Assembly: GCA_029168955.1 (NCBI GenBank)
Contig: JAPDOI010000427.1
Span: forward strand, 186,001-250,000
From: Aplectana chamaeleonis
Lineage: Eukaryota; Nematoda; Chromadorea; Rhabditida; Cosmocercidae
Reading direction: 5' to 3'
DNA length: 64,000 nt
Part shown: in pieces, positions 28,751 to 39,385 of the stretch
Position numbering within the stretch: position 1 is the stretch's first letter
Layout: each line of letters begins with the position of its first letter
The notes under the pieces: generated by a model
What the model was told of the DNA's origin: nothing
What the model saw: the letters and a program-made list of their open reading frames with translations, nothing else
Databases searched by the model: none
Position numbers and translations under genes: made by a program

Positions 28751-31649
28751 TTGATAACGGAGGTGAGACACAGCAGCCTCCTACCCGTCAATCTCACGTT
28801 TCACAAAATGATCAATACCTCCCTAGCAGGCAGCGCGCGCTCTGCATGTCCACCTGCACAGTTAGGGTCAGGTATGCTATACCCGCCGGAATTCATTGAT
28901 AACGGAGGTGAGACACAGCAGCCTCCTACCCGTCAATCTCACGTTTCACAAAATGATCAAAACCTCCCTAGCAGGCAGCGCGCGCCCTGCCTGTCCACCT
29001 GCACAGTTAGGGTCAGGTATGCTATACCCGCCGGAATTCATTGATAACGGAGGTGAGACACAGCAGCCTCCTACCCGTCAATCTCACAAAATGATCAAAA
29101 CCTCCCTAGCGGGCAGCGCGCGCTCTGCCTGTCCACCTGCACAGTTAGGGTCAGGTATGCTATACCCGCCGGAATTCATTGATAACGGAGGTGAGACACA
29201 GCAGCCTCCTACCCGTCAATCTCACGTTTCACAAAATGATCAATACCTCCCTAGCAGGCAGCGCGCGCTCTGCCTGTCCACCTGCACAGTTAGAGTCAGG
29301 TATGCTATACCCGCCGGAATTCATTGATAACGGAGGTGAGACACAGCAGCCTCCTACCCGTCGATCTCACGTTTCACAAAATGATCAATACCTCCCTAGC
29401 AGGCAGCGCGCGCTCTGCCTGTCCGCCTGCACAGTTAGAGTCAGGTATGCTATACCCGCCGGAATTCATTGATAACGGAGGTGAGACACAGCAGCCTCCT
29501 ACCCGTCGATCTCACGTTTCACAAAATGATCAATACCTCCCTAGCAGGCAGCGCGCGCTCTGCATGTCCACCTGCACAGTTAGGGTCAGGTATGCTATAC
29601 CCGCCGGAATTCATTGATAACGGAGGTGAGACACAGCAGCCTCCTACCCGTCAATCTCACGTTTCACGAAATGATCAATACCTCCCTAGCAGGCAGCGCG
29701 CGCTCTGCCTGTCCACCTGCACAGTTAGGGTCAGGTATGCTATACCCGCCGGAATTCATTGATAACGGAGGTGAGACACAGCAGCCTCCTACCCGTCAAT
29801 CTCACGTTTCACGAAATGGTCAATACCTCCCTAGCAGGCAGCGCGCGCTCTGCCTGTCCATCTGCACAGTTAGGGTCAGGTATGCTATACCCGCCGGAAT
29901 TCATTGATAACGGAGGTGAGACACAGCAGCCTCCTACCCGTCGATCTCACGTTTCACAAAATGATCAATACCTCCCTAGCAGGCAGCGCGCTCACTGCCT
30001 TTCCACCTGGCACAGTTAGGGTCAGGTATGCTATACCCGCCGGAATTCATTGATAACGGAGGTGAGACACAGCAGCCTCCTACCCGTCAATCTCACGTTT
30101 CACGAAATGATCAATACCTCCCTAGCAGGCAGCGCGCGCTCTGCCTGTCCACCTGCACAGTTAGGGTCAGGTATGCTATACCCGCCGGAATTCATTGATA
30201 ACGGAGGTGAGACACAGCAGCCTCCTACCCGTCAATCTCACGTTTCACAAAATGATCAATACCTCCCTAGCAGGCAGCGCGCTCTGCATGTCCACCTGCA
30301 CAGTTAGGGTCAGGTATGCTATACCCGCCGGAATTCATTGATAACGGAGGTGAGACACAGCAGCCTCCTACCCGTCAATCTCACGTTCCACAAAATGATC
30401 AAAACCTCCCTAGCGGGCAGCGCGCGCTCTGCCTGTCCACCTGCACAGTTAGGGTCAGGTATGCTATACCCGCCGGAATTCATTGATAACGGAGGTGAGA
30501 CACAGCAGCCTCCTACCCGTCAATCTCACGTTTCACAAAATGATCAATACCTCCTAGCAGGCAGCGCGCGCTCTGCCTGTCCACCTGCACAGTTAGAGTC
30601 AGGTATGCTATACCCGCCGGAATTCATTGATAACGGAGGTGAGACACAGCAGCCCTCCTACCCGTCGATCTCACGTTTCACAAAATGATCAATACCTCCC
30701 TAGCAGGCAGCGCGCGCTCTGCCTGTCCGCCTGGGCACAGTTAGAGCCAGGTATGCTATCCCCGTCGGAATTCATTGATAACGGAGGTGAGGCACAGCAG
30801 CCTCCTACCCGTCGATCTCACGTTTCACAAAATGATCAATACCTCCCTAGCAGGCAGCGCGCGCTCTGCATGTCCACCTGCACAGTTAGGGTCAGGTATG
30901 CTATACCCGCCGGAATTCATTGATAACGGAGGTGAGACACAGCAGCCTCCTACCCGTCAATCTCACGTTTCACGAAATGATCCAATACCTCCCTAGCAGG
31001 CAGCGCGCGCTCTGCCTGTCCACCTGCACAGATTAGGGTCAGGTATGCTATACCCGCCGGAATTCATTGATAACGGAGGTGAGACACAGCAGCCTCCCTA
31101 CCCGTCAATCTCACGTTTCACGAAATGGTCAATACCTCCCTAGCAGGCAGCGCGCGCTCTGCCTGTCCACCTGCACAAAGTTAGGGTCAGGTATGCTATA
31201 CCCGCCGGAATTCATTGATAACGGAGGTGAGACACAGCAGCCTCCTACCCGTCAATCTCACGTTTCACGAAATGGTCAATACCTCCCTAGCAGGCAGCGC
31301 GCGCTCTGCCTGTCCATCTGCACAGTTAGGGTCAGGTATGCTATACCCGCCGGAATTCATTGATAACGGAGGTGAGACACAGCAGCCTCCTACCCGTCGA
31401 TCTCACGTTTCACAAAATGATCAATACCTCCCTAGCAGGCAGCGCGCGCTCTGCCTGTCCACCTGCACAGTTAGGGTCAGGTATGCTATACCCGCCGGAA
31501 TTCATTGATAACGGAGGTGAGACACAGCAGCCTCCTACCCGTCAATCTCACGTTTCACGAAATGATCAATACCTCCCTAGCAGGCAGCGCGCGCTCTGCC
31601 TGTCCACCTGCACAGTTAGGGTCAGGTATGCTATACCCGCCGGAATTCA
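28751..31649. repeat. Two tandem ~10-monomer higher-order units
   Basis: Type-A monomers (GCATGTCC) begin at about 28751, 30195 and 31650, spacings of 1444 and 1455 bp, i.e. about ten monomers. Between them the order A B (B') C D E F G H F repeats, with one substituted position (an extra B-like unit in the first, an extra CGAAATGGTC unit in the second). A local ~1.45-kb higher-order period is therefore directly visible. Shorter A-to-A spacings (about 8 units at 27612-28751) show the order is not fixed in length. Confidence 0.78.
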
Positions 31650-31819
31650 TTGATAACGGAGGTGAGACACAGCAGCCTCCTACCCGTCAATCTCACGTTT
31701 CACAAAATGATCAATACCTCCCTAGCAGGCAGCGCGCGCTCTGCATGTCCACCTGCACAGTTAGGGTCAGGTATGCTATACCCGCCGGAATTCATTGATA
31801 ACGGAGGTGAGACACAGCA

Positions 31820-32458
31820 TCCTGCTGCCCGTCGGTCTACTCTCCGTCTCTGCGGGCAGCTACTCATGTCTGTCTCTGCTCTCACAGGTAGCGCAGAGGG
31901 GCCGCCACTATTGAAATCTCGACAAGGGAGGCACAAAACTGGTTGTCATACGCCGGGCACGGTGACGTTTACGCCCCCTTCCCGCGCCCGCGGTTTCATG
32001 AATATGGCCACAGAACTGAAGGAGCGCAAACTGATTGATTTTTTTCCGATTTTCTCAGATCCTTCCCAGCAGCGTGATTTAGTCGAGATTACGGCAAATT
32101 TTTCAGAGCGTGACTTGGTCTACTTTTTTTTGTAAAATTTATGAAGGATAACATTTTATTCAATTTGTTAGGTATAATCACATTCTCCCTAGAAACTGAT
32201 CCTAAGCAGTGTATAGTGTAATCCACCAACGGTTGCACATCTACATATCAATAAGATGCGGTTGGTCCAAGATCAATATGCATGGAACTTATTGCGGCAC
32301 GAACGTTCGTGATCAACCGGCGGCGAGCGTGTTGCCTAGAGATGCATGCATATTAATCTCCTACCGAACGCATCTCATTTATAAGTGAGTGTGCGAAATT
32401 TAATGGAGTGTATTATATACCCCCATTCAAAAAAATGGTCCACTTGGCCTCCCGAGGA
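31820..32458. other. Array edge and unannotated flank
   Basis: Just after the last canonical monomer the sequence keeps partial satellite similarity (CCTGCTGCCCGTC, GGCAGCTACTCATGTCTGTC) for about 100 bp and then becomes unrelated. An open frame runs from the satellite through this flank to about 32135, but it is a read-through of the repeat and has no recognisable domain. The rest is AT-richer and holds no gene I can support, only the imperfect hairpin at 32254-32375. Confidence 0.6.
32254..32375. repeat. Imperfect inverted repeat (MITE-like hairpin)
   Basis: The arm at 32254-32284 (AGATGCGGTTGG...) is the reverse complement of 32345-32375, with about 6 mismatches in 31. The spacer includes GAACGTTCGTGATCAACC. 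It is probably a remnant of a miniature element; no target duplication was identified. Confidence 0.45.
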
Positions 32459-32519
32459 AGCTCAGACCCCTTCTTCTTCTTCTTCTTCTTCTTCTTCTGC
32501 AGCCACAGAGAGGGTCCTG

Positions 32520-33481
32520 TCATAGATTGAGGAACTGAGCCACAAGCGTCGGATTCTCACACAGATCTACTGGTGTTAACGATGTCGGTCTCATCGGGCA
32601 GTTGAAAAGGTGCGCAGTAGTATGCCCTTTATTACTACAATCCGGGCACTCGTCAGGTCTGCTGCTATCGATCTTATGTAAATAAGACATAAGCATGGGG
32701 GAGTGCCCGCAGCGCAACGAGGCAAGGGTGCACCTGGCACGCCTACCGAGTTCCATCTCGGTTTCGCTGACCTCAGGCGGCACGACTCCGAGAATGCTGA
32801 CCTCAGGCGGCACGACTCCGAGAATGGAGTTTACGGCGGTCTTGCATAAGTGATCCTTGACGAATTGGGTCTGCTCAGCACGTAAGAGACGGAGGCGTTC
32901 TTGTTGTGCGTTGGTCCATCTCTGTATATTGATTTTCGTGGGAGGATCGGCAAACGGCTTTCTTATACTTCTCTCTCTGACGGGGTCTAATACTCTTCGC
33001 GACGGATGATTTGGCTGCTTCAGGATGTTTATGTACAGCTGTTGTGCATGGAGTTGGCAATGGTCCTTAACTGGCAGGATGCGAGCCTCGGCGTGTAAGT
33101 GCTCTACTGGAGAGCTTTTAGAACAGCCTGTTGCGATTCGCAATGCTCCATTTTGAATGCGCTGCAGCTTGACCAGGATGTGTCCGACACGATATGCTGC
33201 CAGACTGGTGCAGCATACTCCAGGGCGGGCTGTACGATGGCCTTGTACGTGGTAAGGATCGTTTCTTTACTGCACCCCCAGGACGTTCCGCCGAGAGCAC
33301 GTAGGACGTTAAGTCTTGTTTTCACTGCAGCTTGCTTCTGCTCAGTGTTCTTATGAAACCTCAGCGAAGGGTCCAACACGAGTCCGAGCAGCTTAGGGAA
33401 TCGGGCGGCCGGCAGGCGAGTTTCGTCCCATTTCACCATGGGATGAGCACTGTGCTCCGCAGGATCAGTGGAAAAGACGGT
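32520..33481 (-). pseudogene. Reverse transcriptase C-terminal part of outer J copy
   Basis: Two overlapping minus-strand frames give the C-terminal third of the polymerase. 33104-33481 covers the stretch from STDPAEHSAHP through LLGLVLDPS, KETILTTYKA and PALEYAAPVWQH. 32520-33143 covers ATGCSKSSPVEHLHAEAR through to the tail. The tail has a Cys/His cluster (RCGHS... CPDCSNKGHTTAHLFNCP) common at the C terminus of jockey-like elements, and the stop is at about 32520. A frameshift near 33120 separates the frames. A 30-bp in-frame tandem duplication (32768-32827) doubles the decapeptide ILGVVPPEVS. The reading frame continues upstream at 36954 once the inner element is discounted. Confidence 0.88.
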
Positions 33482-33492
33482 GACGGATGATT
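33482..33492. repeat. Target-site duplication, left copy (inner J)
   Basis: GACGGATGATT at 33482-33492 is repeated exactly at 36943-36953. The 11-bp direct repeat brackets the inner J copy and lies inside the reverse transcriptase coding sequence of the outer copy. Confidence 0.93.
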
Positions 33493-33526
33493 CTTCTTCT
33501 TCTTTGCAGCCACATAGAGGGTTTTG

Positions 33527-35515
33527 TCATAGGCGGAGGAACTGGGCGACCAGTAGTGGATTCGTCCATAGGTCCATTGGTGTCAGCGTGGTAGGTCTCT
33601 CCGGACAGTTGAATAAATGTGCGGTATCATGGCCGACGATACCGCAGTCCAGACACACATCAGATTTGCTGCTGTCAATCTTGCTGACATAAGACATTAG
33701 CGTTGTAGAGTGACCACAGCGTAATGATGCGAGCGTGCATCTCGCCCTTCTTCCGAGTTGAGACTCTGAGGTGCAGACGGGGGGCGGTATATCTCCTAGT
33801 ATAGGATTTATGGCCACCTTCACAAGATGACACCGTACGAACTTGGTGTGCTCCTCGCGCAAAAGACGGAGTCGTTCTTGCTGTGAGTCGTGCCATCTTT
33901 GCAAATTGACTTTGTTTGAAGCATCGGCGAATGGCTTTCTTATACTTCTCTCTCTCACGGGGTTCAGCACTCTCCACGACGGGTGATTTGGTTGCTTTAT
34001 AATGTTAATGCGGAATTGCTGGGCCTGGAGCTGACAGTGCTCCTTCACTGGTAATAGACGGGTCTCATCATGCAGGTGCTCGATTGGGGAACTCCTTGCA
34101 CATCCGGTGGCGATACGGAGAGCAGCATTTTGTACTCGTTGCATCTTTGTCCAGGAGGATTCTGAGACGAGATGCTGCCAAACCGGTGCGGCGTACTCCA
34201 GGGCGGGCTGCAGAATTGCCTTATACGTTGTGAGTATAGTCTCCTTGCTGCTACCCCACGAAGTGCCGCCCAGGGCCCTGAGAACGTTGAGCTTAGCTTT
34301 AACGACTGCCTGCTTCTGCTCGGTATTCTTATGAACCTTGAGTGACGGATCGAGCACAAGACCGAGCAGCTTTGGAAAGCGAGCAGCAGGCAAACGGTCT
34401 CCATCCCACACGACATCCGGATGAGCGCTGTGCTCGGATGGGTCCGTCGTGAGAACGGACACTGACGACTTGGCTGCAGAAATACTTAGCATCTTGCGGT
34501 CGAAAAAGCTCTTCAGTGTGATCAGGTACTCGTTGATCTTATTGGCGGCCACCTGTAAGTCCCGATCTCGACACATGATTGTTATGTCATCTGTATACGC
34601 GACGACCTTGATGTCCTGTGGAGGCTCAGGCATATCTTCGAGGTACAGATTGAAGAGGGCTGGCGATAGAACTCCGCCCTGAGGGACTCCAGCTGCCATA
34701 GGAATACTGTTGGAGACATGGTTCTGAAACATGACTCTTGCCCGCCGACCTTTAATAAAGGCCGATATCCAGCGCTTCTGCCAAGATGGTATTGACGACT
34801 CCTGAATGTTGCTTGACAGGACTCCAAGGTTAACCGTATCAAATGCCTTGGTGAGATCCAACGCAACAGCTACAGTTCTCAATGGCTTGTTAAAGTTGAA
34901 CCCGTCGATAGCATAGCTGGTAATTTCTAGCAACGCCGTAGTTGTGCAATGTAGCCTCCTGAACCCATGTTGAAACAACTGCTTCTCGTTGTGCTCCGCT
35001 AGATCCTTGACAATGAGCTTTTCGGCCACCTTGGCGAAAGGTGACATCAAGCTAATGGGACGATATCCCTTTACTGATGACTGAGGTTTGCCAGGATTGG
35101 GCAACGGGATGACGTTGGCTGTCTTCCAGTTTTGCGGAATAGTGCAAGAGCTGAACGAAGTATTAATCATATCAACGATGAGCGGAAGGATCTCAGTCGG
35201 GAGTTTCTTCAGTACAGCAGGACAAATGTCGTCCGGACCGACAGCTTTGGAGTTCCGCATGTCCTTTATAATCTTCTCTACTTGCGCCACTGTGAACGCA
35301 TCGGCCGTGCTCATGAGCGGGAGGCGGCACAGCTCTCTTGCTGTCACTCTATTTTGCGGACCTCGCCTTGTACTCGTGACAAAGAAACTTTTACCGAGAG
35401 AGTAGGCGGCTTCCTTTCCTGACTTGAAAACGTTATTACCGTACTCAATAGTGGAGAGGGGGGCTGGCGAGCTCTTTCCCGATAGTTTCCGGAAGCACCT
35501 TCCAAGTAGCTCCAC
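33527..35515 (-). pseudogene. Reverse transcriptase of inner J copy
   Basis: Open for 662 codons on the minus strand, with the usual order of polymerase blocks. PLPNPGKPQSSVKGYRPISL is the block 1-2 region. ALDLTKAFDTVN has the first catalytic Asp. GVPQGGVLSPALFN is block B. KVVAYTDDITIMC is the catalytic box, with YTDD where sister copies have YADD. It ends with the Cys/His tail RCGHSTTLMSY ... CLDCGIVGHDTAHLFNCP and stops about 35 bp before the GAA tail. Polymerase of this type copies the element RNA at a nicked target (target-primed reverse transcription). The frame's first codons are out of phase with the endonuclease frame upstream, so the protein as read here is interrupted. Confidence 0.93.
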
Positions 35516-36482
35516 TGTCCGTCTTGAAATTCAACTGTTCTGTGAATTTTTCCCACTGTTCTTTCTTGTGCTGGTCGAGATCTTTTCTGATCTCACCATC
35601 CAGCTGAGCGACGACAGGGTCTAGATGGTCAACTGCTCTTCTGGCATCTCTAGTCCTGATTTTCTGAAGAATTTCTCTGGTGACGTTTGGATAGAACATC
35701 TTAACTCGGCCAACAGGGATAGCCGCCTTCATGGCCCTGCGAATTGCATCAGATAAGTGATGCTCCTTCTGGTGCACATTGCCATTCCATGGGTAATCAG
35801 CCGCTAGGCGTAGCGCAACCTCACTGAACAGGCACCAGTCTGCTTGGCCTAAATTGAGATAAGAACGTTGACGAACACCAGAATAAGGAGCAAGAGAATT
35901 TGAGAGATCGATGTGCACAAAGACGGGAACATGATCACTAGACAATGTTGTTGAGGTAGACCATGAGCAAGCGTTGGAAAGGTTGGACGAGATAAGAGTT
36001 ATGTCTGGGCTAGAAGATCGGCCGTTGGCAGGGAGACGAGTGGGCTGATCATCGTTTAAGATGACCAGGTCGCACTCCTCAGCCCATTCTTCGACTTCTT
36101 CTCCTCTAGCATCAGAACCAAGGGACGAGCAGAAGGTGTGGGCATTAAAGTCGCCCGCGAAAACAACTGATGATGAGAGGGAATAATCGTTGAGTTGTTT
36201 GAGAAGAGGAATGGGATTGTAGGAGGAGGGGCATGAGGTGGTAGGGGGAATATATATGTTGAAAAGAGAAAGGGGTGTTTTAAGAGGGAGATGGATTGGA
36301 AGATACTGAGAATACCATCCGTGGGGGTGTTTGGTATGAGGTGGGAGGGAGAGAGGATAAACAAAGGTTGAAACTCCTCCGCCAAGGGCTGACCTTGGAG
36401 CATGGAAGGCAGTGTAGCCCGGGATATTAGGATGAGGATAGGTAGGGGATGGAGAGAGCTTGGTTTCTTGAACCATGATCAC
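35445..36482 (-). pseudogene. AP-type endonuclease domain of inner J copy
   Basis: Minus-strand frame of 345 codons with the signature residues of the exonuclease-endonuclease-phosphatase fold found in non-LTR retrotransposons: MVQETKLSPSP (Gln-Glu metal site), VVFAGDFNAHTFC (GDFN), RSSSPDITLIS and SSDHVPVFVH (catalytic Asp-His). The enzyme would nick target DNA to prime reverse transcription. The piece TFVYPLSLPPHTKHPHG is out of frame relative to the outer copy (SSLPSHIILNTPVDG), so one short frameshifted patch lies near 36310-36380. The frame ends just past the polymerase start, where a second frameshift is inferred (ATWKVL against LGRCFRKLSGK). Confidence 0.9.
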
Positions 36483-36942
36483 GTCTGGATGGTAAGTACG
36501 TGCGAAGAGAGAGAGAGCTCAGAAAGTTTAGTACGAAGGCCGTTGAGATTGATATGTACAATGGAAAGGGGGCGATTTGAGGAAGAGGAATCAGAGTTGG
36601 TAGGTGAAGAGCATAAAACACAGCGAAAAGCAGAGTTATAATGCCTCACAGAACTGAGACCCGAACAGGAGAGATGCACCCACCTTTGGCATCAGAAGCA
36701 CTGGACGCTGGTATGTCTCCTGGTAACATCCTTGCCGCACGTGGCGCATAGGTACTTCTGAGCGGGTCCAGGATTCCTCTCCAAGCCGGCCCTTTGCTGG
36801 AGAATCCGAAGGAGAGCTGCGGCCGGCCAGCACCTCTCCCATGACAAAAACCCTTTTCGCGGAGGGGGTGACGTCGGTTTGCATAAAGGTGATCTTCTTT
36901 CCTCCACACTGCCACGGCGTGAACGTACGACATCTCGGCAGC
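36479..36942 (-). pseudogene. N-terminal 2A-like motif and PHD-type finger of inner J copy
   Basis: From 36907 the minus strand reads EERRSPLCKPTSPPPRKG, then RILQQRAGLERNPGPAQKY, then CATCGKDVTRRHTSVQCF. It meets a TGA where sister copies have Gly or another residue, and resumes with CQRWVHLSCSGLSSVRH and FRCVLCSS. The Cys/His spacing (CxxC, C, CxxWVHxxC, CxxC) is a PHD-like zinc finger. The [G]xExNPGP string matches the core of 2A ribosome-skipping peptides, known from some non-LTR elements. No ATG lies in this frame upstream; the conserved ATG (reverse strand ATGTCGTACG, near 36934) is in another frame. Confidence 0.85.
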
Positions 36943-36953
36943 GACGGATGATT
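36943..36953. repeat. Target-site duplication, right copy (inner J)
   Basis: GACGGATGATT, an exact match to 33482-33492. It marks where the outer J copy resumes. Confidence 0.93.
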
Positions 36954-38205
36954 TAGCGGCAGAGACCGTAAGCATCTTGCTATCGAGAAAACATTTCAAC
37001 TCGATCAAGTAGTCATTGATCTTACTGGCAGCTACATTTATGTCGCGATCCCGGCATAGTATAGTAATATCATCCGCATATGCTACGACCTTGATGTCTT
37101 GGGATGGAACGGGTAGATCTTCAATATACAGACCGAAAAGAGCAGGCGATAGAACTCCTCCTTGAGGTACACCGGCGGTAATTGGAATGCTATTGGAGAC
37201 GTGCCCTTGAAATAGCACATTTGCCCGACATCCTTTGGTGAATGCGGTTATCCACCGCTTCTGCCAGGGCGGAATGGTAGACCTTAATAGGCTCTCCGAC
37301 AAAATGCCCAAATTTACAGTGTCAAAAGCCTTCGTTAGGTCGAGGGCTACACCTACGGTACGCTGAGGTTTCATGGCATTGAAGCCGTCCAAAACATAGC
37401 TCACAATTTCCAGCAGGGCCGTAGTGGTGGAATGTAGCTTACGGAAACCATGTTGATGCTGTTGTTTGCTATTATGTTCGGCAAGCTCCTCCACAGCCAA
37501 TTTTTCTGCAACTTTGGCAATAGGTGAGAGAAGACTGATTGGCCTGTAACCTTTTGCCGTGGATGGTGATTTACCCGGCTTCGGCAATGGGATGACGCGT
37601 GCTACTTTCCAATCTTGAGGTATGCGAAACGATGTATTAATGACGTCAGCGAGCAGGGGGAGTAGTTCATTTGGCAGTCTTTTTAGAACTGCTGGGCTCA
37701 AACCATCTGGCCCTACTGCCTTCGAGTTACTCATTTCCTTGATAACCTTCTCGACCTGAGCGGGCGTGACTGCATCATCTTCAGCCATGAGTGGCAATTT
37801 ACAGAGTTCCCGAACAGTTATTCTACTCTGCTTCCCTCTTTTTGATTTAGTTATGGAAAAATGTTTCCCAAGAGCATTTGCGGCCTCTTTCCCTGACTTG
37901 AAGACTCCGCCGTCGAATTCAATCGCGGAATTGTCGGCGGAGGTGAACTTTCCGGAGATCCTTTTCAAGGCCTTCCACGTTGCTGCTGCATCATTTCTGA
38001 AGTTCATCTTCTCAGTGAACTTTTCCCAAGATTCTTTCTTGTGCCTATCAAGGTCCATCCTGATCTCATTATCCAGCTCGGCAATGTCTGGGTCAAGATG
38101 ATTAGCAGCTCTCTTTGCGTCCCTTGTCCTTATCTTCTGCAGTGTCTCCCTGGTGACATTGGGAAAGAAGATCTTGACACGACCTTCAGGGATCGCAGCT
38201 TTCAT
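36954..38205 (-). pseudogene. Reverse transcriptase N-terminal part of outer J copy
   Basis: From 38205 the minus strand reads the linker after the endonuclease (KIRTRDAKRAANHLDP, HKKESWEKFTEKMNF). Polymerase blocks follow: VIPLPKPGKSPSTAKGYRPI, ALDLTKAFDTVNLGIL, GVPQGGVLSPALFGLY and KVVAYADDITILC with an intact YADD. The domain stops at SAAKSSV, exactly at the target-site duplication of the inner element. Beyond that the same open frame runs by chance into the inner element's 5' end, so the 519-codon open frame is a composite. Confidence 0.92.
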
Positions 38206-38320
38206 CGCCTTCCTGATGGCATTAGAGAGGTGGCGCTCCTTCTGGTGTACATTGCCATTCCACGGATATTCGGCCGCTTGGCGGAGTGCTACCTCCTGAA
38301 CAGGCTCCAGTCTGCAAGGC

Positions 38321-39385
38321 CTAAATTGAGATAAGAACGATGACGAACACCTGTATAGGGAGCAAGAGAGTTAGAGAGATCGATATTGACAAAGACCGGA
38401 ATGTGATCACTGGAAAGAGTTGTGGATGTACACCAAGAGCAGGCGTGAGAGAGATTAGAAGAGACAAGGAGATGTCTGGGCTGGAGGATCGACCGTAGGC
38501 AGGGAGACGAGTGGGCTGGTCATCGTTAAGGATAACTAGATCGCACTCCTCCGCCCATTCTTCGACGTCATTTCCTCTAGCATCAGAGTCAAGCGATGAG
38601 CAGAACGTGTGAGCATTGAAGTCACCCGCAAAGACAATTGAGGGAGATAGAGAGCAGTCATACAGCTGCTTGAGTAGAGGGATAGGGTTGTAGGTTGGTG
38701 GACAGGATGTAGGAGGAGGAATGTATATATTGAAAAGAGAAAGTGGAGTTTTTAGAGGTAGATGGATGGGGATGTACTCGAGAGTGCCATCCACTGGAGT
38801 GTTTAGAATGATGTGAGAGGGAAGAGACGACAGAACACAAGTAGAGACTCCGCTTCCCTGAGATGACCTAGGATTATGATATGCAGTATAGCCCGGGATG
38901 TTTGGATGTCGAGAGGTAGCAGAGGGAGAGAGTGTGGTTTCCTGAACCATGATAACATCCGGGTGATGAGTACGGGCAAAGAGAGATAATTCAGAAAGCT
39001 TGGCGCGAAGGCCGTTGAGATTGATATGTACAATAAAGAGGGGGTGGTTGGTAGATGAGGAATTGGAGTTACTGGAGGCGGAGCACACAATACAACGAAA
39101 GGAAGAATCGTGGTGCCTCACAGAACTGAGACCCGAACAAGAGAAATGCACCCACCTTTGGCATCCAAAACATTGGACGCTGGTTCCATACCAATTGACA
39201 TCTCTGTCGCATGTGGCACATGGGTAGTTCTTCTTCTTCGCGGGTCCTGGGTTCCTCTCGACGCCGGCTCTTTGCAGTAGGATCTTCAGGAGAGCTGCGG
39301 CCAGCCAGCACCTCTCCCATGACAAAAACCCTCTCCGCGGAGGGATTGACGTCGGTTTGCACGGAGGTGGTCTTCTTTCCTCCAC
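38321..39385 (-). pseudogene. 2A motif, PHD finger and endonuclease of outer J copy
   Basis: The minus-strand frame opens at a GTG at 39385, not an ATG. In order: EERRPPPCKPTSIPPRRG; a hydrophobic/charged stretch ending LLQRAGVERNPGP (2A-like); a PHD-type finger CATCDRDVNWYGTSVQCFGC, RWVHFSCSGL, CIVC; then the endonuclease with MVQETTLSPS, FAGDFNAHTFCSSL and SSSPDIS. A frameshift just after SSSPDIS scrambles the last part of the endonuclease (SDH motif lost in frame), and another separates it from the polymerase segment at 38205. In the finger this copy lacks the TGA seen in the inner copy. Confidence 0.9.

Larger units (their letters stand above)
1..31819. repeat. 145-bp tandem satellite array (about 219 monomers)
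   Basis: Head-to-tail repeats with a dominant period of 145 bp run from the window edge to about 31819, where the last canonical monomer decays. Each typical monomer has an EcoRI site (GAATTC), a BclI site (TGATCA) and a BssHII site (GCGCGC). It also has two inverted repeats: CAGGCAG/CTGCCTG around a CGCGCGCT spacer, and GTGAGA/TCTCAC about 23 nt apart. Because 145 is 1 mod 3, two of the three plus frames are open per unit, which creates overlapping 97-codon open frames that start at TTG and end at TGA (shared TTGA). These are not genes: they shift frame at every unit and indels are tolerated. No other sequence interrupts the array. A role in chromatin is only inference. Confidence 0.98.
33493..36942 (-). 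mobile_element. J family non-LTR retrotransposon, inner full-length copy
   Basis: A 3450-bp minus-strand element inserted in another J copy, with an exact 11-bp target-site duplication. The 3' end is GGCTGCAAAGAAGAAGAAG on the minus strand; the 5' end is near 36942 (reverse strand GCTGCCGAGATGTCGTACG). It holds the whole coding region in three frame-shifted pieces: N-terminal 2A/PHD segment, endonuclease, reverse transcriptase. There is no separate gag ORF and the leader before the coding region is very short (tens of bases). Defects seen: a TGA in the PHD finger, a frameshift in the endonuclease near 36370 and another near 35500 between endonuclease and polymerase. Confidence 0.93.

Noticed and set aside
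47..31800. More than 200 overlapping 97-codon open frames in the satellite
   Set aside because: They start at TTG, shift frame at each 145-bp unit, overlap by half, and are only a consequence of a unit that is 1 mod 3 with two open frames. Indels are freely tolerated.
1..31819. CRISPR array
   Set aside because: The whole 145-bp unit repeats, there are no unique spacers and no cas genes, and the genome is eukaryotic.
31650..32135. 161-codon open frame crossing the array edge
   Set aside because: A satellite read-through into unique flank; no domain and no independent start.
36646..38205. A 519-codon single protein
   Set aside because: Its last ~90 codons are the inner J element's 5' end read in a chance-open frame; the true domain ends at the target-site duplication.
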